A stretch of DNA of 64,000 nucleotides from CAWABB01 sp963780165 (GCA_963780165.1 CAWABB010000001.1:930001-994000); one strand, 5' to 3'; shown: positions 16,792 to 25,671, counted from the stretch's first letter. Notes: a model not told the origin generated them from the sequence alone. Translations and numbers: made by a program.

Positions 16792-16836
16792 CCAATGCCG
16801 TGGGTGAGCGTCGAAATAGCGGTTGCCGATCTCTCC

Positions 16837-17980
16837 CTACCTGTTCCTTTGCGGCCTGAAGAGGAAGAAGTTGCGGAAGACGCGGAACGTCATATACATG
16901 AAGAACCCGAGGGCCGAGAAGTAGATGTAGAATTCCCGGTTGTCCATGCCTATCGAGAAGATCTTCAGCAGCGTGAAGACCCCCGCGCCGAATATGTACA
17001 CCGGCCCCATGTTGAAATACTCCCCTTCCTCAAACCGCCGCAGCCGTCCCAGCTCCTCCCCGCCGATGCTCCGCTCCTTGACCCCCTGAATCAGCATGGT
17101 CCGGATCAAATGGGGATTGCCGCTCGCGGATTTCAGGATCTGCCGCTGATATGAAGCGGCGTCCGTCGTACGGAACGCGTATCGCTCGCATATGTACTCC
17201 ACGAGCTGTCGCGCGACATCGTCGGGAAGCGGTTCGATGTCGATCCTCACGAACAACGACCATAGCTTGCGGAAAAGGAAGCCTTCCTTCATCTGCGCAG
17301 TCGCCGCGCACAACGTCGCGCACTCGGAGAGCCGCTCCAGGAACGGCAGATGGGTCGGCGAGATCCTGTCCAGACTGTCCAGAAACAAGTACCACGCGCC
17401 GTGAGTCGCCGAAATGCTCGCGGCGATCGCCTCCTGTTGTCCGGCGCTGCCGAGAGCTATGAACTGGCGGCGCACGGTATTCCAGGCCGCGTCGGGAAGA
17501 GACCTCTCCGCATTCCCCTCCGGCAGCGACCTCTCCCTGACCCGCAGCGGGAGCCAGGATTCCTTTTTCACCTCCACCACCGGGAGCTCCCACAAGCTGC
17601 AGCCTCCCAAGCTCGTGCAGTTTCTGCGCCGCCTCCTTCAGCATGTCACCAAGGGGTGCGATCCGGCGGATGAACAGGATCTGTTGTGTGTTGACCCCCC
17701 CGGGGGACCGCACGCCCGGCCGCCTCCGCATGAGAACCGAAGACGCGAGATCGATCCGGCGGATGCGACCGGCAAGCAACCCCTCGGCCTCCTCCATGAG
17801 ACGGGACTTCCCTACTCCTTTCTGCCCCACGAGAAGAGTGTGTCGACGGAGCTGGAGGTTTCGCAGCAGCTTCGTAAGCTCTTCTCCCCGGCCAAGGAGG
17901 ATGCGGTCAGCAAGAATTGCGGCGGCGCGGTCAGTCATTGCCCGCAAATACTCCGCCACCGGGGTCCGGCCGCCTGTCAC
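16837..17980 (-). pseudogene. AAA ATPase with C-terminal transmembrane pair, one frameshift
   Basis: The GTG frame from 17980 (or ATG near 17938) encodes RAAAILADRILLGRGEELTKLL, Walker A GQKGVGKS, and a helical region up to about 17605. The frame 17610-16837 then continues with Walker B (WYLFLDSLDRI), a lid (ARQLVEYICERYAF...ASGNPHLIRTMLIQG) and two transmembrane helices (GPVYIFGAGVFTLLKIFS and FYIYFSALGFFMYMTFRVF). The layout recalls Orc/STAND-type membrane-anchored ATPases. It is the last gene of the minus-strand series and follows the HlyD-like gene directly. Confidence 0.6.
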
Positions 17981-18013
17981 GGCGACTCAAGGCGCGATGA
18001 ACGGTTTCGATCC

Positions 18014-18874
18014 TCACGGCCTGGCGCGCCTGCTGGATGAGGCAACGCCCGGCACCTCGATCGAGATCACGGCCTGTCTCCCTCCTCCTTGCTCGAGATA
18101 GCGAACCGACCGTATCGTCCCGCCGACGGGAGAAAGAAGCGCTGTGTGTGAAATGGAATCGGCCCTCTGAACCTGTCCGTATCTTCCCCTCGATATCAGC
18201 AATCTGACCCTGCAGCCGGTCCACGGTCCTCCTGAAATCGGCCTTGAGTCTCTCCCGCTGATAGCTCCTCCGGGCCAGGTCGACACGCTTCGCTTCGATT
18301 GAGACGCGGGATGAAAACCCCGCAGCCTGGAGACTGATCGCCAGCAGGAGGTCCAGAGAGTCGCGCCGGCGTTTCTCCCGAATCTCCCCGAGACGTTCAT
18401 AATACGAGATCTCCCGCGCGGTCAACTCCCCCGATAGCCGGCGCAGGTCCTCATGCAGGGCCTCGAGCAGGTCATGGGTCGCCGGAGAGGAGGTCCGGAG
18501 CGCGAGCGTGTCTCCCACCGACACGGAGTCACCCTCTCTGTGGAGTTGCAGGATTTGCTCGCCCTTCCCGGCCGCAAGCGTGAATGTGCGGGTCTGCCAG
18601 GGCAGAGCGGACAATTGCCCGCGTCCCGGGGCGCTCGCCGGCCCGGGCGGAATCGCTGATGGCGCTTACCTGCCTGACAGTGAGCACCCCCCGCAGAACC
18701 AACACGTCTCCAAGGCCCGCTTCCGATGACTTCCCGTACCGTCGCGAATGCAAGGCGGATCGATCCCGGGCGGCACTCGATCGGCTGAAACCCGGCCGCC
18801 GCCTGAGAGATCGCAACGTCCCTGTCCACCGCGAGCGTCCCGAAGAGGAGGGTCCCGGAGTCATGATGCAGCAA
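18014..18874 (-). pseudogene. HlyD/RND-type periplasmic adaptor-like protein with three frameshifts
   Basis: Pieces in three frames join: MLHHDSGTLLFGTLAVDRD... (18874-18720), LGDVLVLRGVLTVRQVSAIS... (to about 18610), LPWQTRTFTLAAGKGEQILQLHREGDSVSVGDTLAL (half a barrel-sandwich domain), a long coiled coil (18450-18180), then HTALLSPVGGTIRSVRYLEQGG (the second half). This is the hairpin-between-lipoyl-halves layout of membrane fusion proteins. The start overlaps the upstream hydrolase gene by 14 nt. Such adaptors bridge an inner-membrane pump and a TolC channel; candidate partners lie at 22782 and 24973-27154. Confidence 0.55.
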
Positions 18875-19709
18875 CGCGCGACAGATCCTTCAGCCGTTGC
18901 CCAGCAACGTCGATGGAGTGGACGGTCGTGCGTACCTCCTCTCCCCTTTCGGCGATGATCCTGTCGGCAGCATAGTCGGATTGATACTCCAGCCCGAGCG
19001 TTCGAATCGTCCCATCCTCCTCGCGGAAGAGGAGCGTGTGGTTGTCTATGCTCCCCAGAAGTTCGAACCTCCCGTTCAGCGAGCGTTTCGTGACGAGATT
19101 GTGAGCGCGGATGTCCGCGTGCACGCGGTGGGTTCGCGACATGTCGTTGTAGTCCCTTACCGCGGACTCGATGCTCCCCTGCGTGATGCGCACGAATCGC
19201 TCGTAGCCTTCCCGCGCCACCAGGTATGCCGGAAGGGAGGCGAGGAGAAACGCCACTCCCAGGATAATGTCGGAGCGTGAGCCGGTCTGGACCCGGTAGC
19301 GATGCGGGTGATTCACGTCCATGGGGAAGACGCATTTCCGGCCACTTACGGGATAGAACAGGCTGACACCATTGATGGTCGCCGTGTCGAGCAGCGGATG
19401 CGTGGCGTATCCTACGCAGAAGCAGTAGTACAGGTCCGCGCGCCACCAGACGAGAGGCAGCAGGAGCACGAAGAGACCGGCGATGAATGCGAGGCTGTGA
19501 GTGATCGTGCGATGTCCGAACCGGGCCTCCAGGCGACGGGAGATGAACCGGAGGCGCTTCCCGATCGCACTGGATTGCGTGTCCAGGTCGGGCAGGAGCG
19601 AAGCCAGCGTCGCTACGAGCGCATTGACCCATGACAGCGCGATGCCTGTCGGGGTCATCAGGAGGAGGTAGACAAAAAGCGAAAACGTCATGTGTGTCGG
19701 CGCGATCAC
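18861..19709 (-). CDS. YdjM/DUF457-type inner-membrane metal-dependent hydrolase
   Basis: The 282-residue protein has four to five N-terminal helices and the family motifs: THMTFS near the start, LLPDLDTQSSAIGK (about 38-51), GHRTITHSL (about 65-73) and GYATHPLLDTATING. These His/Asp residues are the proposed metal ligands. A soluble C-terminal extension of about 110 residues is unusual. Start is GTG at 19709. It is translationally coupled to the HlyD-like gene. The substrate of the family is not established. Confidence 0.75.
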   Translation of the reverse strand: MIAPTHMTFSLFVYLLLMTPTGIALSWVNALVATLASLLPDLDTQSSAIGKRLRFISRRLEARFGHRTITHSLAFIAGLFVLLLPLVWWRADLYYCFCVGYATHPLLDTATINGVSLFYPVSGRKCVFPMDVNHPHRYRVQTGSRSDIILGVAFLLASLPAYLVAREGYERFVRITQGSIESAVRDYNDMSRTHRVHADIRAHNLVTKRSLNGRFELLGSIDNHTLLFREEDGTIRTLGLEYQSDYAADRIIAERGEEVRTTVHSIDVAGQRLKDLSRVAAS

Positions 19710-19766
19710 GACGTCAGGCCTTCCGGGAGGGGAAGGAATCCTCGAGATTCTGTCCTGGTCTGCGGG

Positions 19767-20306
19767 TCATTTGCGCTCCGGTGGGGGCCGGTAGTCGAGA
19801 CCCAGGACCGAGAAGATCTCCTCTTCGCTGTGGACGACAACCCGCGTCCCGTCGGCCTCGAAGAGTCCGCTCCCGTCGCCCCGGAGCCGCATTCCGCGGT
19901 CGAAGGCGCGGCACGACATGGAGATGTTGTGGCCGTGACTCCCTGTCGTGATCAGGAGGCAGGTCCACCAGGAGTCCTCGTCCGTGATACGGATCGTCGT
20001 CGGCACGCATTGCCCGTCGACGTGCCGCGTCAGCCGCTTGACGCGGGGACCGTTCGAGTGCACGGTGAACCACCCCCGGGCGTAGAGGTGGGCAAGCTGT
20101 ATCTCGAGGAGGTTCTCTTCGAGGATGCCGGGTTTCCCGCTGAGATCCTGGAGCTGGACCACCCTGGGTATGGCGACGATGTCGATGTTGTTTACCTCGG
20201 GCTTCTCGCGGCGTATCGAGCCGGCGATCTCGATCCTCCTGCAGAGCGGCGCCAGTTCGACGAGGAATTGGGCCGCGACAGGGGCTGCAAATGATCGTGA
20301 GAACAT
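19767..20306 (-). CDS. PolX-like nucleotidyltransferase (DNA polymerase beta fold)
   Basis: The 179-residue protein carries the polymerase-beta nucleotidyltransferase motif GSIRREKPEVNNIDIVAIP (about residues 30-48, G-S...D-x-D) and a thumb-like end with IFSVLGLDYRPPPER, matching the last motif of PolX. It lacks the 8-kDa and PHP domains, so it is a minimal form like those on phages and plasmids. A (GT)17 tract lies 25 nt before its start. Neighbours are the Lin1244-type gene upstream and a membrane hydrolase downstream. Confidence 0.75.
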   Translation of the reverse strand: MFSRSFAAPVAAQFLVELAPLCRRIEIAGSIRREKPEVNNIDIVAIPRVVQLQDLSGKPGILEENLLEIQLAHLYARGWFTVHSNGPRVKRLTRHVDGQCVPTTIRITDEDSWWTCLLITTGSHGHNISMSCRAFDRGMRLRGDGSGLFEADGTRVVVHSEEEIFSVLGLDYRPPPERK

Positions 20307-20329
20307 ACGGTCTTATGTGTGTGCGTGGT

Positions 20330-20366
<37 letters not shown>

Positions 20367-20461
20367 ACGGGAGTACGTCCGCCGTGCGTGTACGCGTGGC
20401 TTGGGACGCTGTCTTGTGCACTGGTCCGCGCAGTGTGCCACCAGACCGCGCCTGTATTCGT

Positions 20462-21682
20462 TCACGGCGGGGCTCGCGAAGAGCCGACCCGCGCCGATTC
20501 TTCGAGAGCTGTTGTCTGGTGGACCCACGGGGGCATGCCCTCGGGAGTCCCGTGGATGCAGCTCCAGAGCCAGCCAAACGGGTTCTGTATGCGCCGCTTT
20601 GTGGTTGCCTCTAGCATGAGTCTCAGGCCTCTGATCACGAGGGCGGGGAAGTCCGGCCTGCCGGCTGTGAGATTCGCAGCCTGGCGACAGAGCCAGAGTT
20701 TATGCGCCGCATCTCCGCCGTAGAACAGCTTCTTCAGTTCGTCGTCAGTGGGGAGCCAGTCCACGAAAGATCGTTCCTGCTCGTTCCACTTCGTGATGGT
20801 CGCTCTGAAATCAGAACACAATTCGGTGTAGTATTCGACTGATGGAATCAGCACAGCGTCATCATGAGCCTCGTCCCCCGGGGTGTGTGGATAAGTGGTT
20901 CTCAACTCGAAGAGAGGTGGGACGCTACAAAGCTTTTTATCTTCTTCAATCTCCGTCTGAATCTGGTTCTGCGTCTCCTTCTCCGTCTCCTTCTCTCTCT
21001 CCTTCTCTGTCTGCTTCTGCATCTCTGTCTGTTCTGTTGTCTGTTCTGGGCGGATACTGTCCGACACCGTGCAATCACTGTGCGGGGATGACGCGGTCAT
21101 GTGTTTGACACTTGCGGAACGGTGTTCCGGATGCTTGTGGTAGTTCTCCGCAGACTGTTCGGAGGGTGTCACGACATTGTCGGGACGGTATTGGGATGAT
21201 GAACTCACGCTGTCCGGACGGCGTTCGGAATGTGCAGCGACACTGTCCGCCGGCTTGCGGCGCCGTCTGGTGTACGCCTCCGCACTGCGTTCGAAGGCCG
21301 GGCTGTGCAGCAGGCCGTACGTGTGCCATTTGTACTTATCCAGGATTCCCAGCGACACCGATTTCTCGATGATCTCGAGGAGTCTCTCCTCCGTCGTTTG
21401 GACCAACCCGGCGAGTATGCCCAGGCCGAACCCCGGGATGCTCGCGCCGGCGGGAACAGGGATGGAGGTGGTGGGGCCGTCCTGGCACAGGAAGGCGTTC
21501 ACGTACGCCTGATCGGCTTCCGCCGATACGCCGGTGACCTTGAGGTGGAACGTGTCCGAGTGATACCCGATTTCTTCGAGAAGTCCCCAGTACACGCCCA
21601 TCCCTTCGGCCCTGAACGCCTCGCTCAGGAGGTGCAGCTTCGGGTCGTGTTTGGCCGAGCACTCGTGGTGGAACCATTTCAT
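20462..21682 (-). CDS. Lin1244/Lin1753-type (DUF4373) replication-associated protein
   Basis: The 406-residue protein begins MKWFHHECSAKHDPKLHLLSEAF...GMGVYWGLLEEIG, the signature of the phage/plasmid Lin1244 N-terminal domain (residues 1-115). A low-complexity linker rich in Ser, then Glu/Thr/Gln/Lys (about 150-255; repetitive DNA at 20950-21050), leads to a C-terminal region with HKLWLCRQAANLTAGRPDFPALVIRGLR, similar to primosomal DnaD-like tails. GAGGGACTCCC precedes ATG. Homologues act in phage replication. It lies 10 nt after the unknown gene at 21692. Confidence 0.75.
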   Translation of the reverse strand: MKWFHHECSAKHDPKLHLLSEAFRAEGMGVYWGLLEEIGYHSDTFHLKVTGVSAEADQAYVNAFLCQDGPTTSIPVPAGASIPGFGLGILAGLVQTTEERLLEIIEKSVSLGILDKYKWHTYGLLHSPAFERSAEAYTRRRRKPADSVAAHSERRPDSVSSSSQYRPDNVVTPSEQSAENYHKHPEHRSASVKHMTASSPHSDCTVSDSIRPEQTTEQTEMQKQTEKEREKETEKETQNQIQTEIEEDKKLCSVPPLFELRTTYPHTPGDEAHDDAVLIPSVEYYTELCSDFRATITKWNEQERSFVDWLPTDDELKKLFYGGDAAHKLWLCRQAANLTAGRPDFPALVIRGLRLMLEATTKRRIQNPFGWLWSCIHGTPEGMPPWVHQTTALEESARVGSSRAPP

Positions 21683-21691
21683 GGGAGTCCC

Positions 21692-22768
21692 TCATTTCTT
21701 CAGTCGGAGGTAAGCCTGTTCAACCCGGTCGACCAGTCCCCGGGATTCCAGGACGTCGTACTGCTTGTCGTAGATGTCGGCAATCAGAAGGAGCGCTCCG
21801 TCACGGAGACGGGACCGCTTCAGGATCGGGGCGGACGAGACCACCTCCAGGATCAGGTCGAGCATCATCGGGGCCGTCGAGTGTGTCAGGGCGTCCGGCT
21901 GGAACTCCGGACCTAGAAACCGGACCCTTTCCACTGCGGAGCGCAACGCGTCTTCCCATCGCCTGCCGAGACAATCGACCCCCTTCTTCCTGAACGACCG
22001 GAAGAGCCGCTGGAAGATGATGAGAACAGCATCGGCCTCATCGACCGGCGCGGCGGAGGGTCGAAGCGAGGGCTTGACCGGTTCAGCGGGTCGTCTCTTC
22101 GCGCCCGCTCTGGGGGCGGCCTTCTGAGGCTGGCCGGCGGGTGGAGCCCCCTTTGGTGGGGTTTCGGAGGCCGGTGTGGCCGTCACGCCGTCGAGGCGGT
22201 AGAGCGCCATGCCGCCTTTCTCATATCCAAGCTGAAGCTGCGGCAGCGTGAAAGGCAGTCCAAGCTCGTCGACAAAGGTTGAGACCCTCACCAGTTCGAT
22301 GCGTGGGAGATCGCCCGTCAGATCGGAGCGCTCGAGCAATCCCCTGCGCACGGGTGAGCTGGCAAGGAGCGCCTCGATATGCCGGAGGTCCAGGGAATCC
22401 AGTGTCACCTTCAGCACGGGGTCCGCTTCGAGTGTGGACAGGAAATCGCGCAAGAGCCGTTCGGGAGCCTCGAAGAGGTGGACAGTCCGCCCTTCCTTCC
22501 CGGCCTTCTGGAGTTCGTCCCGGATGCAGGAAAACTCGACGCGTGTCCGGGCGATCTCCGTAAGTCTCAGGACATCGGGCTCAGGGTTCCCCGCAAGGAA
22601 GATCCCCATCCAGGCGCGTTCGTCGGTTGTTCCAGGGGGGTCGGCACGCGCGCCTGGCGCGAGGAGTACGTAGCCGCGCATCTCCGGCGGCTGGGACTCG
22701 ACCAGGATCATGGGGTCCAGGTTGCGTGCGGGGATCGGTCCGAGAATGAGCGTCGAGCCAATGAGCAT
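21692..22768 (-). CDS. Uncharacterised protein with Pro/Ala-rich linker
   Basis: The 358-residue protein is not recognised. Its N-terminal half is mixed alpha/beta (LILGPIPARNLDPMILVE, RTVHLFEAPERLLRDFLSTLE); a Pro/Ala/Lys-rich linker spans about 200-240 and a helical C-terminal domain follows. There is no signal peptide or membrane segment. It lies between the TolC-like gene (13 nt) and the Lin1244-type gene (10 nt), so it is probably co-transcribed. Confidence 0.6.
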   Translation of the reverse strand: MLIGSTLILGPIPARNLDPMILVESQPPEMRGYVLLAPGARADPPGTTDERAWMGIFLAGNPEPDVLRLTEIARTRVEFSCIRDELQKAGKEGRTVHLFEAPERLLRDFLSTLEADPVLKVTLDSLDLRHIEALLASSPVRRGLLERSDLTGDLPRIELVRVSTFVDELGLPFTLPQLQLGYEKGGMALYRLDGVTATPASETPPKGAPPAGQPQKAAPRAGAKRRPAEPVKPSLRPSAAPVDEADAVLIIFQRLFRSFRKKGVDCLGRRWEDALRSAVERVRFLGPEFQPDALTHSTAPMMLDLILEVVSSAPILKRSRLRDGALLLIADIYDKQYDVLESRGLVDRVEQAYLRLKK

Positions 22769-22781
22769 CGTGCCGTCCCGT

Positions 22782-23696
22782 TCAGTCGGGTTCGAGAAGA
22801 CGTTGTGACACCTGTGCTATCACCCGCGAGAGGTTCAGCAGCTGCAGCTTCGCCCGGACAAGGACATCGAATTCGGTCTTCCCCTGGGCGAACAGCATCT
22901 CGTTGTAGGCAACGAGCTGTCGCACAAGCACGAGCTCGTCGGCAAGGAGTGCCAGCTCCTGACGGGTCGCGTTCTCATGCATCTGCCGTGTGTGCCGGCG
23001 TTGTAAAACTTGCACGCGGATCCGGGCCACCTCGAGTTCCGCCTCCCTGAGCCGGACCAGTGCGCGGCCGTGGTCCGGGGAGCTGAGAAGCTGGTCGAGC
23101 CCCAGGGAAAACGTGAGGCGGTAGGAATCCCGAGGGAACACCGTGATTGCATCCGTCGACGGATCCCGGAAGATGACCTCGCCAATCCCGAATGAGGCAG
23201 ACACAGTGACGCGAGGGAGCAGCCTCTGTACGATGGAGGTGGCAGATACGTCGATCGCGGCGAGCTCGACTTCAAGCAATGCGGCAGCAAGCTCGAGGGA
23301 GTCGAGGCTCGCTGGGCCCAGTGCCCCTCCCCGGCCGGTGACGGGAACGTCCGTCGGACGTGAGGCCGCGGGCTCATCGGCCCTGGGGCCTATCTGGTCG
23401 ATTTGGCCGGGGAGGAGTTGAGCAGAACCGGTTGAACTGATCACAATCGCGATGACGACACAAGCTGCGCGCAGCTGTCGCCCTGGGGCACGTTCATTCG
23501 GTAGAAGCGGGTTCAAGAGCAGGCGCCCTGCCACTGTGGGCCTGATAGCTGATTCATGAGCAGGCGCTCTCCCACTGTGGACCTGATGGCAGATTGCAGA
23601 GACAGTCCTTTTGCTCCGCGTGCGCAGCACGGTCCTGAAGCAAGGAGAGATAGCAGCACTTATCAGTTCCTTGAGCCCTACGAGTGAACGTCTCAT
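22782..23696 (-). CDS. TolC-like outer-membrane protein
   Basis: The C-terminal part resembles one TolC half-barrel: LLPRVTVSASFGIGEV, FSLGLDQLLSSPDHGRALVRLREAELEVARIRVQ, then a helical hairpin ending YNEMLFAQGKTEFDVLVRAKLQLLNLSRVI. The first 60 codons are doubtful because they translate a 41-bp tandem duplication. TTG at 23516 gives a clean signal peptide (RAACVVIAIVISSTGSAQ) and may be the true start (244 residues). It is shorter than usual TolC proteins (about 430). A role in export with the ABC and HlyD-like genes is an inference from proximity. Confidence 0.6.
   Translation of the reverse strand: MRRSLVGLKELISAAISPCFRTVLRTRSKRTVSAICHQVHSGRAPAHESAIRPTVAGRLLLNPLLPNERAPGRQLRAACVVIAIVISSTGSAQLLPGQIDQIGPRADEPAASRPTDVPVTGRGGALGPASLDSLELAAALLEVELAAIDVSATSIVQRLLPRVTVSASFGIGEVIFRDPSTDAITVFPRDSYRLTFSLGLDQLLSSPDHGRALVRLREAELEVARIRVQVLQRRHTRQMHENATRQELALLADELVLVRQLVAYNEMLFAQGKTEFDVLVRAKLQLLNLSRVIAQVSQRLLEPD
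23517..23598. repeat. 41-bp tandem duplication
   Basis: Copies 23517-23557 and 23558-23598 share GAGCAGGCGC, CCACTGTGG and CCTGAT with a few substitutions. They lie around the likely leader of the TolC-like gene. Confidence 0.85.
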
Positions 23697-23782
23697 TAGC
23701 TGGGAGGATAGATAGAGCGGAGAGAAGCGCTAAACAAGCAGGCAGAAATGCCGGGGGAGCCGAGTCGAGGGGGCCGACCTAA

Positions 23783-24730
23783 CTATCGCAGCTTATCTAT
23801 CGCGCGGCGGATGGTGCGGTCGGTGAGTCCGAGGAGTCGAGCGGCACGGGCCTGGTGGCCATTTGTGCGGTTCAGGGCCCGTTCAATCATGGCATTTTCG
23901 AGGAGAGAGAGATAGGTCTTTAGAGAGAACTCCTTCCCTTCCTCCATCATCATGAGCATCTTCTCGAGCTGGACAAACTCGTATCTGCGTTTGGCCTCTT
24001 CATGGGAGGTGATGGCCATGATTCGCAGATACGCCTTCAGGTCCGAGATGTTCTCTTCCCATCCGGGGTCGGCGAGAGTCTGCTCGAGGTGTCTGCGATC
24101 CATGTCGTCTCCCTTCTCGCGCAGGTACTCCCGGGCCATCGCAAGCGCGTCCTCGGGACGATGCTTGAGAGACGTGACCTTGACGGCTTCGCATTCGGCA
24201 AGCGCTTCCAAGAGGCACGGAACCATCCGCTTCTCTTCAGACAGGCTGCCGGCATCGCGGCGCAGTGTCATGATGATTCGCGAACAGACAGGGCGTGTGT
24301 CTGAGGCGCCGAATCGGCGGGTCCTTCCGTGTACCAGGGCCTCCGCAAGCGCTTCCTGTATGTATGCGGGAGCATGATCGATGTGCTTGATCAACACTGT
24401 CGTCTCCAGTTCGAGAATCCCCCGCCGGCTGGACGTCAGTTCTGGAGGTTCCGCGCCAAAGAGCTCGATCCTCTGTGCGCGCTCCGGAAGGACGCTGGCG
24501 TTGAACGACCGGAGGGTGGATTGCTTGAAGGGGCTCAGCCGGTGGATATGGTGGGCGATCAGACTTTTCCCGACGCCCGCCTCACCAATGATCAGGATGG
24601 GTTCTCGACCGCTTGCCAGCTTCTTGATTCGGCGCCGAATGATGGTGATTTCTGGAGAGATGCCGAGGATCGCCGGCGGGCGGGTTTCTCGGGTCATGGG
24701 GGAATCCACGATCGGAATTTCCCGGGTCAC
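23783..24730 (-). CDS. Degenerate sigma-54-activator-like regulator with Fis-type HTH
   Basis: The 315-residue protein has an AAA domain with intact Walker A (IGEAGVGKS, about 48-56) and a Fis-type helix-turn-helix at the C-terminus (ERALNRTNGHQARAARLLGLTDRTIRRAID). The GAFTGA loop that contacts sigma-54 is missing, and the Walker B position reads TTVLIKHID instead of GGTLFLDE. It may repress or activate without sigma-54. GTG at 24730 overlaps the stop of the small upstream gene by 4 nt (GTGA). Confidence 0.75.
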   Translation of the reverse strand: MTREIPIVDSPMTRETRPPAILGISPEITIIRRRIKKLASGREPILIIGEAGVGKSLIAHHIHRLSPFKQSTLRSFNASVLPERAQRIELFGAEPPELTSSRRGILELETTVLIKHIDHAPAYIQEALAEALVHGRTRRFGASDTRPVCSRIIMTLRRDAGSLSEEKRMVPCLLEALAECEAVKVTSLKHRPEDALAMAREYLREKGDDMDRRHLEQTLADPGWEENISDLKAYLRIMAITSHEEAKRRYEFVQLEKMLMMMEEGKEFSLKTYLSLLENAMIERALNRTNGHQARAARLLGLTDRTIRRAIDKLR

Positions 24731-24936
24731 AGTGTATTACGGTTAGACTCTGTTGGCAGAGGATTTCGCCTCGCGAAGTTGAGCAGGTCCACCACAAAGT
24801 CGAGGTCAGCTGACGCCTGCGGGTCATTCTCGATTCGGTCGAGCATCGCGAGAGAATCCTCGGGCGAGAGGTGGCCCAGAGCGAAGTCTGAAATGTCAGA
24901 GAGGGGTATTGAACCGACAGGTGTCACCGGGGGCAT
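24727..24936 (-). CDS. Small acidic protein, possibly anti-sigma-like
   Basis: The 69-residue protein starts at ATG 24936 (GAGGAG 7 nt upstream). It contains SDFALGHLSPEDSLAMLDRIENDPQASADLDFVVDLLNFARR, split here by a predicted loop; this resembles the N-terminal helix set of anti-sigma or FecR-type proteins but lacks the zinc ligands. It sits between an ABC ATPase gene and the degenerate regulator and is coupled to the latter. Confidence 0.55.
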   Translation of the reverse strand: MPPVTPVGSIPLSDISDFALGHLSPEDSLAMLDRIENDPQASADLDFVVDLLNFARRNPLPTESNRNTL

Positions 24937-24972
24937 TGGGGGTCTCCTCAACAGAAATCTGTTTGACAGCAA

Positions 24973-25671
24973 TCAGTGTGACCGGAGCGTCATGAAAAGC
25001 TCCTGGTCTGACATCGTACGGGGATCCAGTTCCTTTGTGAGCACGCCTCGATCCAGGATCCCTATGCGATCCCCGAGATCTCGCGCCACGACCGGATCGT
25101 CCGTGGCCAGCAGGACAGCCAACCCGCGCTCCTTGAACTTCCGCAGCTCCTGAATCAGCTCTCTCCCCGAGACAGCATCAAGCAACCCGGTCGGGTCATC
25201 CAGGAGCAATGCCGGGACCTGGCGGACCAGCGCAACCGCAAGGAGCAGCTTCTGCTTCCAGACCGCGGAAAGGGCCTTCGCGCGGGATCCGAGGATCCGA
25301 TCAGGCAGACTGACGTCCCGTATGGCCGACATCAAATCCTGCTGCGATGGCATCTTCCCTCCTGAGAGCCTGGTGAGAAGCTCAATGTTCCGCCTGCATG
25401 ATATATACTCATAGACGGCAGGTTTTTCCGAAAGGAAGGCGAGATTTTTCAGGGCGGCGGCTGACCTGTCTGCACAATCCACGCCGTCGACCAGCGCTTT
25501 GCCCGTTGCCGGGGGGACCAGCCCCAGAAATGCGTTAATCAGCGTGGTTTTGCCCGCTCCGTTGGGGCCCAGGAGGACGTACACCTCACCTTCAGAGACG
25601 GTGAAGGAGACGTGATTGAGAGCGAGCCGGCCGTCCTCGTAGCGTACGGAGAGTCCTTGAGTCTGGATCAT
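24973..25671 (-). CDS. ABC transporter ATP-binding protein with altered catalytic residues
   Basis: The 232-residue protein has Walker A GPNGAGKTT and Walker B LLLDDPTGLLD. The catalytic Glu after Walker B is Asp, the signature is ALSAVWKQK instead of LSGGQ, and the switch His is replaced (LLATDDP). It is therefore probably slow or a non-canonical ATPase. ATG at 25671 is preferred over the upstream extension to 25719. It lies 12 nt after the permease stop. Similar pairs occur with DUF3526-type permeases. Confidence 0.8.
   Translation of the reverse strand: MIQTQGLSVRYEDGRLALNHVSFTVSEGEVYVLLGPNGAGKTTLINAFLGLVPPATGKALVDGVDCADRSAAALKNLAFLSEKPAVYEYISCRRNIELLTRLSGGKMPSQQDLMSAIRDVSLPDRILGSRAKALSAVWKQKLLLAVALVRQVPALLLDDPTGLLDAVSGRELIQELRKFKERGLAVLLATDDPVVARDLGDRIGILDRGVLTKELDPRTMSDQELFMTLRSH

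Larger units (their letters stand above)
10881..16800 (-). mobile_element. Integron gene-cassette array lacking an integrase (CALIN)
   Basis: About eight attC-like sites (starting RYYYAAC, ending GTTRRRY, with internal inverted arms) separate small genes, mostly one per interval. Most genes and sites run in the minus direction; the HigA, Phd/RelE and XRE genes are inverted and can carry their own promoters, as is usual for toxin-antitoxin cassettes. Several stops fall inside the attC start (12107-12109, 13615-13617). No intI gene or attI was found next to either end. The gene types (HigA, DUF2442, PhnB/VOC, small membrane proteins, RelE) are typical cassette cargo. Confidence 0.7.

Noticed and set aside
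16837..17980. Integron integrase at the head of the cassette array
   Set aside because: The adjacent gene has Walker motifs and transmembrane helices and lacks the tyrosine-recombinase R...HxxR...Y pattern.
18529..19632. Long minus frame antiphase to the membrane hydrolase
   Set aside because: Most of it is a shadow of 18861-19709. Only its last part (about 18720-18610) is used, as a piece of the frameshifted HlyD-like gene.
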